NCBI RefSeq assembly: GCF_003013405.1 | Contig: NZ_PXZL01000038.1 | Location: forward strand, 1 to 64,000 | Reading direction: 5' to 3' | DNA: 64,000 nucleotides | Origin: Brevibacillus formosus | GTDB taxonomy: Bacteria > Bacillota > Bacilli > Brevibacillales > Brevibacillaceae | Part shown: positions 42,889 to 50,962 of the stretch, one piece after another | Numbering within the stretch: position 1 is the stretch's first letter | Layout: every line of letters starts with the position of its first letter | Translations under genes and position numbers: made by a program | The notes under the pieces: generated by a model | What the model saw: only the letters and a program-made list of their open reading frames with translations | Databases searched by the model: none | What the model was told of the DNA's origin: nothing

Positions 42889-44163
42889 ATGAAGCGGTTT
42901 GGATTAGCGATGCAAATTGTCGTCGGTCTCATTCTGGGTATCCTGGTGGGTGCTATTTTTTACGGCAACCCGGCAGTGGCGACCTATTTACAACCTATCG
43001 GTGATATTTTTCTCCGATTGATTAAAATGATTGTCGTTCCGATCGTTGTTGCCACGCTTATTGTAGGCGTAGCAGGCGTAGGTGACATGAAGAAGTTAGG
43101 CAAAATCGGTGGTAAGACAATTCTGTATTTTGAAATCGTTACCACGATTGCCATTATCATTGGTCTTTTGGCGGCCAATATCTTTCAACCGGGTGTCGGT
43201 GTGGATCGAACAGTCCTTACCAAGACCGATATCCACAAGTATGTAGACACGGCTGAATCAACACAGAGCCACGGTATGGTGGAAACATTCGTTAAGATTG
43301 TACCAACGAATATCTTTGATTCTCTTGCTCGTGGTGATATGTTAGCGATTATCTTCTTCTCCGTTCTGTTTGGACTTGGTGTCGCAGCAGCAGGAGAGAA
43401 AGGAAGGCCGGTTCTCAACTTCTTCAATGGAGTCGCGGACGCCATGTTCTGGGTTGTGAACACAATCATGCGATTCGCTCCGTTTGGTGTTTTTGCACTG
43501 ATTGGTGTTACCGTTTCCAAATTTGGTTTGTCTTCCTTGATTCCATTGGGGAAACTGGTTATTTTGGTTCACGTTGCCATGGTGTTCTTCATCTTGGTGG
43601 TATTGGGCATCATCGCACGTATCAGCGGAGTCAAAATCACTTCCATCCTGCGTGTACTGAAGGACGAGCTGTTGTTGGCTTACTCCACCTCCAGCTCCGA
43701 GACTGTACTGCCTAAAATCATGGAAAAAATGGAGAAGATGGGCTGTCCGAAGGCGATCGCGTCCTTTGTTATTCCGACAGGCTACTCCTTCAACCTGGAT
43801 GGTTCCACACTGTACCAGGCACTGGCTGCTCTGTTCATTGCGCAAATGTATGGGATTCACATGCCAATCAGCACACAGATTACGCTTATGCTCGTACTGA
43901 TGGTTACGTCCAAAGGGATCGCTGGTGTACCGGGAGTATCGTTCGTAGTACTGTTGGCTACGCTCGGCTCTGTAGGTCTCCCAGTAGAAGGTCTTGCTTT
44001 CATCGCCGGCGTAGACCGTTTGATGGATATGGCTCGTACAGTTGTTAACGTAGTAGGTAATGCGTTGGCAGCAATCGTGATCTCTCGTTGGGAAGGTCAG
44101 TTCGATCAAAAGAAAGCAGACAATTATGTTCAGGCAGTAAAAGCCGATCCAAGCGCTGCTTAA
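42889..44163 (+). CDS. gltT: proton/sodium-glutamate symporter
   Basis: A 424-residue DAACS-family symporter with eight helices and two re-entrant loops. It is nearly collinear with B. subtilis GltT. Family signatures are YSTSSSETVLPKIM (serine-rich HP1 loop), FVIPTGYSFNLDGSTLYQ (with the NMDGT-like motif as NLDGS), GIAGVPGVSFVVL (HP2) and DRLMDMARTVVNVVGN (Asp/Arg/Asn substrate-binding). It imports glutamate/aspartate with H+ or Na+. ATG behind gcgaggtg. Confidence 0.95.
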   Translation: MKRFGLAMQIVVGLILGILVGAIFYGNPAVATYLQPIGDIFLRLIKMIVVPIVVATLIVGVAGVGDMKKLGKIGGKTILYFEIVTTIAIIIGLLAANIFQPGVGVDRTVLTKTDIHKYVDTAESTQSHGMVETFVKIVPTNIFDSLARGDMLAIIFFSVLFGLGVAAAGEKGRPVLNFFNGVADAMFWVVNTIMRFAPFGVFALIGVTVSKFGLSSLIPLGKLVILVHVAMVFFILVVLGIIARISGVKITSILRVLKDELLLAYSTSSSETVLPKIMEKMEKMGCPKAIASFVIPTGYSFNLDGSTLYQALAALFIAQMYGIHMPISTQITLMLVLMVTSKGIAGVPGVSFVVLLATLGSVGLPVEGLAFIAGVDRLMDMARTVVNVVGNALAAIVISRWEGQFDQKKADNYVQAVKADPSAA

Positions 44164-44188
44164 TCTAAGCTATTAATGGTTTGTAAGA

Positions 44189-44228
44189 AGCCTCCTGTCA
44201 GTGAATTTAACTGGCAGGGGGCTTTTTT
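44189..44228 (+). terminator. terminator after gltT
   Basis: GCCTCCTGTCAG ... CTGGCAGGGGGC then six T. Confidence 0.85.
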
Positions 44229-44437
44229 GCATTGCGTGGAAAAGTGGCGGTAGCGCTTTAATCGTTTTTGTATGTGATGCATTTTTTAAGAATTAATTCC
44301 TTTCATAAAATGCCCCTTCCTCTCGCAAACCAGTGACAGACATTGCAAGTGTAATCAGAGTAAGCACTAAGGATACTTTGAAACGTAAATCTTCGACTTG
44401 GACATAAAAATTTTCAGCTACAGTTTATTACTTGTAG

Positions 44438-44480
44438 AACGAACGCCAACATGCAAAATGATTGGTGTTCGTTTTATAAT
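44438..44480 (+). promoter_or_regulatory. inverted repeat and -10 before the small membrane protein gene
   Basis: AACGAACgCCAA (44438-44449) pairs with TTGGtGTTCGTT (44462-44473); TATAAT follows at 44475-44480. The repeat covers the -35 region, so it is a candidate operator. The rest of 44229-44437 shows nothing recognisable. Confidence 0.45.
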
Positions 44481-44505
44481 GATGGTGACAGGGGGCTGAT
44501 TAAAA

Positions 44506-44838
44506 ATGATCAAAGCATTGATTTTTGGATTTGGTCTTCTTGGGCTTTTGATTTTGTATGCATTCTTGGGGGATCGTGGAACGAGCACTTTACTGACTTT
44601 TTCAAGCTATACGGGGTTCGGACTAATTGTGATTTCCATTTTTATGTTCGGATCTTCACTTGGCGTTGATCGGATAACCATGGCTACTCCAGACGTGAAG
44701 AGAAACTTCGTTGCAGATGATAATAATGAGCGAATACAAAAGGCAAATAGTAAAGAGATGAATTGGGCTCTTTATACATTTATAGCAGGCGTACCTTCTA
44801 TTGTTACATGGGCATTCATGTACTTTGTAATTCATTAA
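44506..44838 (+). CDS. small membrane protein of unknown function
   Basis: A 110-residue protein with three hydrophobic helices (about 3-22, 30-50, 88-108) and a charged central loop (DVKRNFVADDNNERIQKANSKEMN). ATG after cagggggctg. No family recognised. It is monocistronic, closed by a terminator; its regulatory repeat suggests specific control. Confidence 0.65.
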   Translation: MIKALIFGFGLLGLLILYAFLGDRGTSTLLTFSSYTGFGLIVISIFMFGSSLGVDRITMATPDVKRNFVADDNNERIQKANSKEMNWALYTFIAGVPSIVTWAFMYFVIH

Positions 44839-44850
44839 GTGACATCGGTT

Positions 44851-44882
44851 AAAATACCCTTCCTCGAGTTGGGTATTTTTTT
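44851..44882 (+). terminator. terminator before the nrtR operon
   Basis: AAAATACCC ... GGGTATTTTTTT; it abuts the nrtR promoter -35. Confidence 0.85.
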
Positions 44883-44883
44883 A

Positions 44884-44912
44884 TTGACACCAAAAACAGG
44901 AAAGAGTAATAT
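44884..44912 (+). promoter_or_regulatory. strong sigma-A promoter of the nrtR operon
   Basis: TTGACA (44884-44889), exactly 17 bases, TAATAT (44907-44912). Confidence 0.85.
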
Positions 44913-44936
44913 GATACCAACAACTTGATAATAACA

Positions 44937-44953
44937 TTTTGTTAATAACAAAA
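44937..44953 (+). promoter_or_regulatory. 17-bp palindrome, probable NrtR operator
   Basis: TTTTGTTAaTAACAAAA, a perfect 8-1-8 palindrome about 20 bases downstream of the expected start point and 37 before the nrtR start codon. A roadblock-type repressor site is the natural reading, and autoregulation by NrtR is inferred. Confidence 0.65.
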
Positions 44954-44990
44954 AAGCAACAACATTTCAGCAGCTAAAAGAGGCGATTGG

Positions 44991-45899
44991 ATGAAAGAAA
45001 AATCACATGTCAATAAACAAGGTCAAACCGAAAAGGAGTACTTGGAAGCTTATGATGTCAGCCAATTCGAGCGGCCGTCTGTGACAGTCGATATGCTGGT
45101 ATTCACCGTAATGGATGAGCTGGAGGAGAATTACCGCAAGCTCTCGCCCAAGTCTTTGAAAATATTGCTTGTGAAGCGTGGTGAGCATCCGTATATCGGC
45201 CAATGGGCGTTGCCGGGTGGGTTTGTTACACCTGGGGAGAGTCTGGAGGAGGCAGCCAGACGCGAGCTGCGTACGGAAACAAACGTAGACGATATTTACT
45301 TGGAGCAGCTCTATACCTGGGGTGATGCGGGCAGAGATCCGCGGACTTGGGTTATCAGCACGTCGTACATGGCCTTGGTAGACAGCTCGTCTTTACAGCT
45401 GCAGGCAGGGGAGGATGCAGAGGAAGCGGAGTGGTACCGCATCGAGGACAGGTGGCTGAAAGAAACAAAGACAGCGACTACGGACGGCTCCATTACTGAA
45501 AGCTGGCTGGAACTGCGACTGGTGCACGAGAAAGAGGAACTGTTTGCCACGATTAAAATTACCAAAACAGTAACGGGCCGCACCGTACGTGAGACCCGCG
45601 AAATTGTGGAGACGAACAATATCGCATTTGATCACGCCAAAATCATTCAATACGCGCTGGAGCGATTGCGTAATAAGATTGAATACACGGACATCGCCTT
45701 TGCCTTAATGCCGGAGCTGTTTACGCTAAGTGATTTGCAACAGGTGTACGAAGTGATTTTGGGACGTGAGCTGTTGGCTGCGGCGTTTCGCAGGAAGGTA
45801 GCCGACAAAGTGCTGGAAACGAATCAATATCGAAAACATGCCGGGCACCGACCATCCAAGTATTTCCGCTTTAACCCGGAATGGATGGATCAGACGTAG
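44991..45899 (+). CDS. nrtR: NrtR-type Nudix/winged-helix transcriptional regulator
   Basis: A 302-residue protein with a Nudix domain (about 28-165) followed by a winged helix (about 215-285, with TLSDLQQVYEVILGRELLAAAFRRKV). The Nudix box at 76-99 reads GGFVTPGESLEEAA then RRELRTETN. The second half departs from REUxEExGU: the first catalytic Glu is Thr and the Gly is Asn. This is typical of NrtR proteins that bind ADP-ribose without hydrolysing it. NrtR represses NAD-biosynthesis genes, and ADP-ribose releases it. It is first in an operon with PARG-like, pnuC and nadR genes. ATG 7 bases after agagg. Confidence 0.88.
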   Translation: MKEKSHVNKQGQTEKEYLEAYDVSQFERPSVTVDMLVFTVMDELEENYRKLSPKSLKILLVKRGEHPYIGQWALPGGFVTPGESLEEAARRELRTETNVDDIYLEQLYTWGDAGRDPRTWVISTSYMALVDSSSLQLQAGEDAEEAEWYRIEDRWLKETKTATTDGSITESWLELRLVHEKEELFATIKITKTVTGRTVRETREIVETNNIAFDHAKIIQYALERLRNKIEYTDIAFALMPELFTLSDLQQVYEVILGRELLAAAFRRKVADKVLETNQYRKHAGHRPSKYFRFNPEWMDQT

Positions 45900-45923
45900 C
45901 CCCGCACCAGGGAGGAAATCACA

Positions 45924-46784
45924 ATGAATCAGGGACACAATCGAAGCGGGCGCGTACGAATCGCGCAAGAGACGCTGCAAATCATAGAGCAGGGCTACTA
46001 CGTGAACAAAGCGGGAGAAAAGAAGACCATAACGGAGGATCTCACTGCTGCCATCAGCCAGTCCGTCTTGTATCGTCCAAATGATTTGGCTGCAGAAACA
46101 GTGCAACTGCCATCGCATCAAACAACGGCAGCACAACTGCGTGCCATGGTCGAGGTTACCTCGGAATCCAGTCTGGATGCAGCCAAGCGCCTCGTCGTCT
46201 CCGAAAAACGAGCAGATGCCATATGCTTGAATTTTGCTTCCGCCAAAAATCCGGGCGGAGGATTCCTAGGAGGAAGCCAGGCGCAGGAAGAGAGCTTGGC
46301 GCGTTCCTCCGGTCTGTATCCTTGCATCGTGCAAATGCAGGAAATGTACACCTATCATCGTCAATTGAAAACCTGCTTTTATTCCGATTACATGATTTAT
46401 TCACCGCGGGTCCCGGTACTTCGCGACCAAAGCGATCAGCTTTTGCATGAGCCATACCTCTTGTCTTTTATTACGGCGCCTGCTGTGAATGCAGGGGTTG
46501 TTCGTGAGCGAGAGCCGGAAAATATCGCGAAGATTGGCCCTGTCATGAAGGAGCGCATCCGAAAAATTTTGCGGGCAGCAGCTATTCATAACCACCGGAC
46601 GATCATTTTGGGAGCGTACGGCTGCGGAGTATTCCGCAACAAAGCGGAGGACGTAGCAGATTACTTTGCGTCTGTTTTGATCGAGGAGCAGTATGCACAG
46701 CTTTTTGATCACATCGTTTTTGCCATCTATGACAATTCTGCGCGCCAGGAAAACCTGCGAGCGTTCAAGGAGAGGTTCGCATGA
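45924..46784 (+). CDS. bacterial PARG-like macrodomain protein (TIGR02452)
   Basis: A 286-residue macrodomain protein of the microbial poly(ADP-ribose) glycohydrolase type. The catalytic signature GGG-x7-QEE is intact (GGG at 111-113, QEE at 121-123, within NPGGGFLGGSQAQEE), followed by the RSSGLYPC segment and the late ILGAYGCGVFRN loop that closes the macrodomain site. It should release ADP-ribose from ADP-ribosylated targets. Placement between the ADP-ribose-responsive regulator and nicotinamide riboside salvage genes suggests it feeds or senses the same pool. ATG behind agggagg; its stop overlaps pnuC (ATGA). Confidence 0.88.
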   Translation: MNQGHNRSGRVRIAQETLQIIEQGYYVNKAGEKKTITEDLTAAISQSVLYRPNDLAAETVQLPSHQTTAAQLRAMVEVTSESSLDAAKRLVVSEKRADAICLNFASAKNPGGGFLGGSQAQEESLARSSGLYPCIVQMQEMYTYHRQLKTCFYSDYMIYSPRVPVLRDQSDQLLHEPYLLSFITAPAVNAGVVREREPENIAKIGPVMKERIRKILRAAAIHNHRTIILGAYGCGVFRNKAEDVADYFASVLIEEQYAQLFDHIVFAIYDNSARQENLRAFKERFA

Positions 46785-47494
46785 ATGCGAAAAGCACCAG
46801 CTTGTTAGCAGACTGGAATTGGTTTGAAAAAATATGGCTCATCTCGTTTACACTGGTAACCATCTATTTGTATTTCGCACTGGATGATACATTAATCGGC
46901 TTGATTGCCTCCTTAACAGGGATGTTGAGTGTCGTGCTTGTTGCCAAAGGAAAGACGTGGAGCTACTACCCGGGTATCATCAATGTGGTTTTGTACGCGT
47001 TCGTTGCTTATGGGCAAAAGTATTATGGGGAAGTCATGCTGAATCTTCTCTATTTTTTGCCGATGCAATTCATAGGACTCTACCTGTGGCGCAAAAACCG
47101 CGTGTCCGAAGTCAAACAAAATGACGTTAAGATTACGATTTTGTCCAACCGAGCACGTATCTGGTGGACGATCTTGAGCATCATCGCAACAGTTGCCTAC
47201 GGGTTTGTATTGAAGCAAATGGGCGGGGCCTTGCCTTTTGTCGATTCCTTGACGGCTGTGCTTTCCGTCATCGCGATGCTTTTCATGGTGAAGCGCTTGG
47301 TCGAGCAGTGGGTGGTCTGGATCATTATTGATTTGTTCACGATCTACATGTGGCTGGCAGCATTTTTGAAGGACGGAAGCGATATCTCGATGCTTGTCAT
47401 GTGGTCCGCTTATTTGGTGAATGCCATCTACGGATTGATGAACTGGGTTCGACAGTACCGCAAGCAAAGGGAGGAGCAGACATGGGGGGCGTAG
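46781..47494 (+). CDS. pnuC: nicotinamide riboside transporter
   Basis: A 237-residue membrane protein with seven helices of the PnuC/SWEET-like fold: WNWFEKIWLISFTLVTIYLY at the start, SYYPGIINVVLYAFVAY, NLLYFLPMQFIGLYLW and the QWVVWIIIDLFTIYMW motif near the end. PnuC brings in nicotinamide riboside by facilitated diffusion, trapped by the kinase activity of NadR. It overlaps nadR by 13 bases, so the two are translationally coupled. Confidence 0.95.
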   Translation: MNAKSTSLLADWNWFEKIWLISFTLVTIYLYFALDDTLIGLIASLTGMLSVVLVAKGKTWSYYPGIINVVLYAFVAYGQKYYGEVMLNLLYFLPMQFIGLYLWRKNRVSEVKQNDVKITILSNRARIWWTILSIIATVAYGFVLKQMGGALPFVDSLTAVLSVIAMLFMVKRLVEQWVVWIIIDLFTIYMWLAAFLKDGSDISMLVMWSAYLVNAIYGLMNWVRQYRKQREEQTWGA

Positions 47495-48540
47495 GCTTCA
47501 TTGGCGGCAAATTTTTGCCACTGCATCAGGGACATGTATACGCGATTACACAGGCGGCCTGCCGCTGCGACGAGCTGTACGTCATTCTCTCGCACAGCCC
47601 TACTCGCGACCGAAAACTGTGTGAGGAGGCAGGGATCAAGCCCATGCCCTATGAAGTACGGTTGAGATGGCTGTCCACGCTGGTTAAGGACATGGAAAAT
47701 GTCCGCGTGCTTGCAGTCGAGGATCGTGCGGATAGCGACGAGAGCTACGATTGGGAGGCGGGAGCAGCGGACATCAAGCGCAAGATTGGGAAAAAAATCG
47801 ATCTGGTTTTCAGCTCCGAGTCCGCCTATGATCCGATTTTTCGCCGTTTATACCCGGAGGCAGCGCACATCATTCTCGATGAATCGCGCAATCAAGTGCC
47901 GATCTCCGCTACCCAAATTCGCAACGAAGGGGTCTACACCCATTGGCAGCACATCCCGACTGTTGTTCAGCCCTATTTCGTCAAAAAGGTAGTGGTCGTA
48001 GGAACAGAGAGCTGCGGGAAATCGACCTTGACCCGTTATCTTGCGAAAATCTACAACACCGTGTTTGTCGAGGAGTATGGTCGCACAATCTGCGAAGAGG
48101 TCGGGGGCTGCGATACGATTTTGACACCGGATTATTTCCCGCATATCGCGTATGGGCACAAAATGAAAGAGTACGAAGCGCTCCAGAAAGCCAACAAGCT
48201 CTTGTTCATCGATACCGAAGCGATTGTCACCCAATTTTACTCTGAACTGTACACAGGGCAAACCTTCTCTGTTCTCGACCAGATTGCCGAAGAGCAAAAA
48301 TATGATTTGTGGCTGTTCATGGAGCCAGATGTCGCATGGGTAGATGATGGACTGCGTGTGCACGGAGAAGAGCAAGTGCGCCTGCACAATCATGAAAAGC
48401 TGCGCCAGATGCTGGATGAGCGGGGAATTACGTACGTGACATTGAAAGGGAATTATGCCGAGAGACTGCTAGGAGCTATGGAGCATGTTGATCAACTGTT
48501 GAAGACGACTTCTCAACGAGCGGGAATTGGGCTAGACTAA
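47482..48540 (+). CDS. nadR: bifunctional NMN adenylyltransferase / ribosylnicotinamide kinase NadR
   Basis: A 352-residue fusion. The N-terminal adenylyltransferase has HQGH (His15-His18) in GGKFLPLHQGHVYAI and the ISATQIRN motif. The C-terminal kinase has Walker A GTESCGKSTL followed by VEEYGR and the lid region. Together they phosphorylate nicotinamide riboside to NMN and adenylate it to NAD+. The N-terminal HTH of enteric NadR is absent, so it is an enzyme, not a repressor; NrtR would supply regulation. Start ATG with ggaggag inside pnuC. Confidence 0.95.
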   Translation: MGGVGFIGGKFLPLHQGHVYAITQAACRCDELYVILSHSPTRDRKLCEEAGIKPMPYEVRLRWLSTLVKDMENVRVLAVEDRADSDESYDWEAGAADIKRKIGKKIDLVFSSESAYDPIFRRLYPEAAHIILDESRNQVPISATQIRNEGVYTHWQHIPTVVQPYFVKKVVVVGTESCGKSTLTRYLAKIYNTVFVEEYGRTICEEVGGCDTILTPDYFPHIAYGHKMKEYEALQKANKLLFIDTEAIVTQFYSELYTGQTFSVLDQIAEEQKYDLWLFMEPDVAWVDDGLRVHGEEQVRLHNHEKLRQMLDERGITYVTLKGNYAERLLGAMEHVDQLLKTTSQRAGIGLD

Positions 48541-48581
48541 TGTCATCAAACGATTCTGACAGTAGAAGGGAGCCGTGCTGC

Positions 48582-49169
48582 ATGCAGTCGATCGTACAGC
48601 CGCTATCCCCCCTTAGCTTGAAAGAATGGGCTGTCGCCGTCAAAGCGCTTGGAGAAGGTGAGCAGATCATCACGATCCGCAAGGGTGGGTTATACGAAGA
48701 AACACGAGAATTCCGCTTGGAAAACAATCAATTTTATTTGTATCCGACCTATGAGCACCAGAAGCGCGAAATGGTTAAGGCAGACTGCCAACACCTGTTA
48801 GACGCGACCCTCGAAGGCTGGACAATGGACAAGAAGACCGTAATGATCGAATATTTTGCCGAAGTAACCGACGATGTTGAGCTGATGGACGAAGCCAAGC
48901 TGCGTGCGCTTTCTCCCTTTCACATCTGGACGGATAATTTCGCAGATGTGCGTTTGCATTGGAAGAAAAAACAGCCGCTGCACATTTTGTTCGTGCGGGT
49001 GTATCGATTAGAGCAGCCAGTAGAAATCCCGATTGACGCTGCTTATCAAGGCTGCAAATCTTGGCATGATCTCTTGGTGGATATTCCGCGAGCTGGGTTT
49101 ACCCCTGTGCTTTCCGACGAGGAGTTCGCAGCGAAAAAAGCTGCGATCATGAACATTCTGCAAAACTGA
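48582..49169 (+). CDS. DUF1802-family protein
   Basis: A 195-residue protein starting, with the typical DUF1802 pattern, LSLKEWAVAVKALGEGEQII and IRKGGLYEE, then FYLYPTYEHQKRE and a C-terminal segment (SWHDLLVDIPRAGFTPVLSD). The start at 48582 has aagggagc 9 bases upstream; an ATG overlapping the nadR stop lacks one. Function unknown. It sits 41 bases after nadR and is probably the last gene of the operon. No promoter is seen between. Confidence 0.8.
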   Translation: MQSIVQPLSPLSLKEWAVAVKALGEGEQIITIRKGGLYEETREFRLENNQFYLYPTYEHQKREMVKADCQHLLDATLEGWTMDKKTVMIEYFAEVTDDVELMDEAKLRALSPFHIWTDNFADVRLHWKKKQPLHILFVRVYRLEQPVEIPIDAAYQGCKSWHDLLVDIPRAGFTPVLSDEEFAAKKAAIMNILQN

Positions 49170-49201
49170 CATTCCATTCCACTCTTGTCTGGAGGGTTCT
49201 C

Positions 49202-50182
49202 ATGAAAGCGATCTTGGTAACGGAATTAGGCGGGCCTGAGACGATGAAATATGCGGAAGTCGAGATGCCGAGCATGTCACCTACACAGGTGCTGATCCGC
49301 GTCGAGATGACCAGTGTCAATTTTGCTGATATCAAATCCAGATATGGAAAAAAGGGAGCAGCCAAGCTGCCATTTATCCCGGGGCTCGATGCGACTGGCG
49401 TGATCGAACAGGTAGGGGCAGAGGTGCAAAGCCTGAAGGTGGGACAACGAGTCATTGCGTTTCCGGCCAACGGATCATACGCCGAGTATATCGTGGCGGA
49501 TGAGAGCTTGACCTTTGCGCTGCCAGATCAAATCAGCACGGAAACAGCAGCCGCTTGCCCAGTCGTGTCATTTACTTCGTACCAGCTATTGGCGAAGGTA
49601 GCACGTATTGCCAAAGGGGAAACCGTACTGATTCACGCTGCGGCAGGCGGAATCGGGACGACGGCGATTCAATTAGCCAAGCTGCTCGGAGCAGGTCGTG
49701 TCATCGGCACAGTCGGTAATGAAGCAAAGGCGGAAATTGCCTTGTCAGCCGGTGCCGATCATGTGATTTGCAATGATCGCGAAGATTTTGTGGAAAAGGT
49801 ACGTGAGTTGACGGATGGTGCGGGAGCCGATGTTATTTTGGACTCGATTTCCGGAGCGGTGAGCGAGCGTAGTCTTGAGTGCCTCGCCTGGTACGGCCGA
49901 CTCGTCCATTTTGGCAATGCCAGCGGCGAAATCGGTCAGATCAAAACAATCGATTTGCACGCAAGCTGCCGCTCTGTTTTAGGCTTCAGCTTTGGTACGA
50001 CACGCAAGCTGCGTCCACACTTGTTGCAGGATACAGCCAAGCAAGTTTTGGACTATTTGGCGAATGGACAGCTGAACATCAAGATCGGCAAGCATTTTGC
50101 ATTGGAAGAAGCAGCGAGCGCTCATGCGTGGGTAGAGAGCAGGGCGAGTACGGGAAAAGTACTGCTGGATGTGCGTTCGTAA
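49202..50182 (+). CDS. quinone oxidoreductase-like MDR-family NADPH reductase
   Basis: A 326-residue zinc-free medium-chain dehydrogenase/reductase: N-terminal GroES-like fold (VLIRVEMTSVNFADIKSRYG, FIPGLDATGVIEQVG), the Rossmann domain with VLIHAAAGGIGTTAIQLAKLLGA, and no structural or catalytic zinc ligands. These features fit NADPH:quinone reductase (QOR). Probable detoxification of quinones or enals. ATG with ggagggttc, 32 bases after the DUF1802 gene; it may belong to the same transcript since no terminator separates them. Confidence 0.88.
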   Translation: MKAILVTELGGPETMKYAEVEMPSMSPTQVLIRVEMTSVNFADIKSRYGKKGAAKLPFIPGLDATGVIEQVGAEVQSLKVGQRVIAFPANGSYAEYIVADESLTFALPDQISTETAAACPVVSFTSYQLLAKVARIAKGETVLIHAAAGGIGTTAIQLAKLLGAGRVIGTVGNEAKAEIALSAGADHVICNDREDFVEKVRELTDGAGADVILDSISGAVSERSLECLAWYGRLVHFGNASGEIGQIKTIDLHASCRSVLGFSFGTTRKLRPHLLQDTAKQVLDYLANGQLNIKIGKHFALEEAASAHAWVESRASTGKVLLDVRS

Positions 50183-50192
50183 CGATTTGGAG

Positions 50193-50224
50193 CCCTTGCT
50201 GACTCACAAGCAAGGGTTTTCGCT
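50193..50224 (+). terminator. terminator after the oxidoreductase gene
   Basis: CCCTTGC-tgactcacaa-GCAAGGG then ttttcgcttt. Confidence 0.75.
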
Positions 50225-50249
50225 TTATCATTTTGGAGAGGTGAATGCT

Positions 50250-50729
50250 ATGCAGATAATTTCTACAAGCGAACTGGACAAAAACGTTATCACTGAATTT
50301 TTCATCAAACACTGGGGAAGTCCGCAAATGGTCATCTCCAGTGGCGTCTTCCAATGCGATGCGCTGGATGGCTACGCAGTAAAGGGGGAAGATGGAGCAA
50401 TCCATGGATTTATTTCCTATGTCCTCGAAGATCAGGAATGTGAAATCATTTCCTTGGACAGTGTGATTGAAAACAAAGGAATCGGGACCGCACTTCTCAA
50501 TCAAGTAGAGCAGACCGCCAAAGAAAAAGGCTGCCACCGCATGAAGCTCGTCACCACCAACGATAACCTGCACGCCATGGGCTTTTACCAAAAAAGGGGT
50601 TATCAGCTTCACGAGCTGTACATCAATGCTGTGGACAAAGCCCGCCAAATCAAACCGGAAATCCCCCTTATCGCAGAAAATGGCATCCCAATCCGCGATG
50701 AAATCCTTTTTATAAAAAAACTTATTTAA
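50250..50729 (+). CDS. GNAT-family N-acetyltransferase
   Basis: A 159-residue acetyltransferase with the acetyl-CoA loop NKGIGTALLNQVEQTAKEKG preceded by ECEIISLDSVIE, and the C-terminal KLVTTNDNLHAMGFYQKRGYQL motif. Start ATG 8 bases after ggagaggtg; a longer frame upstream lies across the terminator and was rejected. Substrate unknown. Confidence 0.9.
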   Translation: MQIISTSELDKNVITEFFIKHWGSPQMVISSGVFQCDALDGYAVKGEDGAIHGFISYVLEDQECEIISLDSVIENKGIGTALLNQVEQTAKEKGCHRMKLVTTNDNLHAMGFYQKRGYQLHELYINAVDKARQIKPEIPLIAENGIPIRDEILFIKKLI

Positions 50730-50760
50730 AAAAGCCCCGCAGAAGCAATAGCTGTCCGAA

Positions 50761-50839
50761 AAGCGAAGGCACATGTTTGGAAGGAGACCGCCCGAACGTA
50801 GTGAGGAAAAAGGCGACTGGAAAACATGTGCCTTCGCTT
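50761..50839. repeat. hairpin element with perfect 18-bp inverted repeats
   Basis: AAGCGAAGGCACATGTTT (50761-50778) and its exact complement (50822-50839) flank a 43-base centre that includes gaacgtagtgagg. It encodes nothing and lies between the GNAT stop and the Rrf2 promoter. It may be a small REP/MITE-like element or an RNA hairpin; short ccgcag copies sit outside both ends. Confidence 0.6.
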
Positions 50840-50900
50840 CCCCCCGACCACCGCAGATTGACAACCTCCGGTTTTAAAAAAGTTTGCCCCCACACAATTG

Positions 50901-50935
50901 TTGACATTCGTAACTGTACGAATTATTATTACAGT
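50901..50935 (+). promoter_or_regulatory. Rrf2 promoter with overlapping operators
   Basis: TTGACA (50901-50906), 17 bases, TATTAT (50924-50929). ATTCGT-aactgt-ACGAAT (50906-50923) fills the spacer, and ACTGT ... ACAGT (50913-50935) spans the -10. Both suggest autoregulation. Confidence 0.75.
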
Positions 50936-50962
50936 ACTCTTCGCAAGGAGGCCGTCTGTGAC

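Noticed and set aside
50777-50962. N-terminal extension of the Rrf2 protein
   Set aside because: It would run through the 18-bp hairpin and the promoter itself; the GTG at 50963 has the ribosome site.
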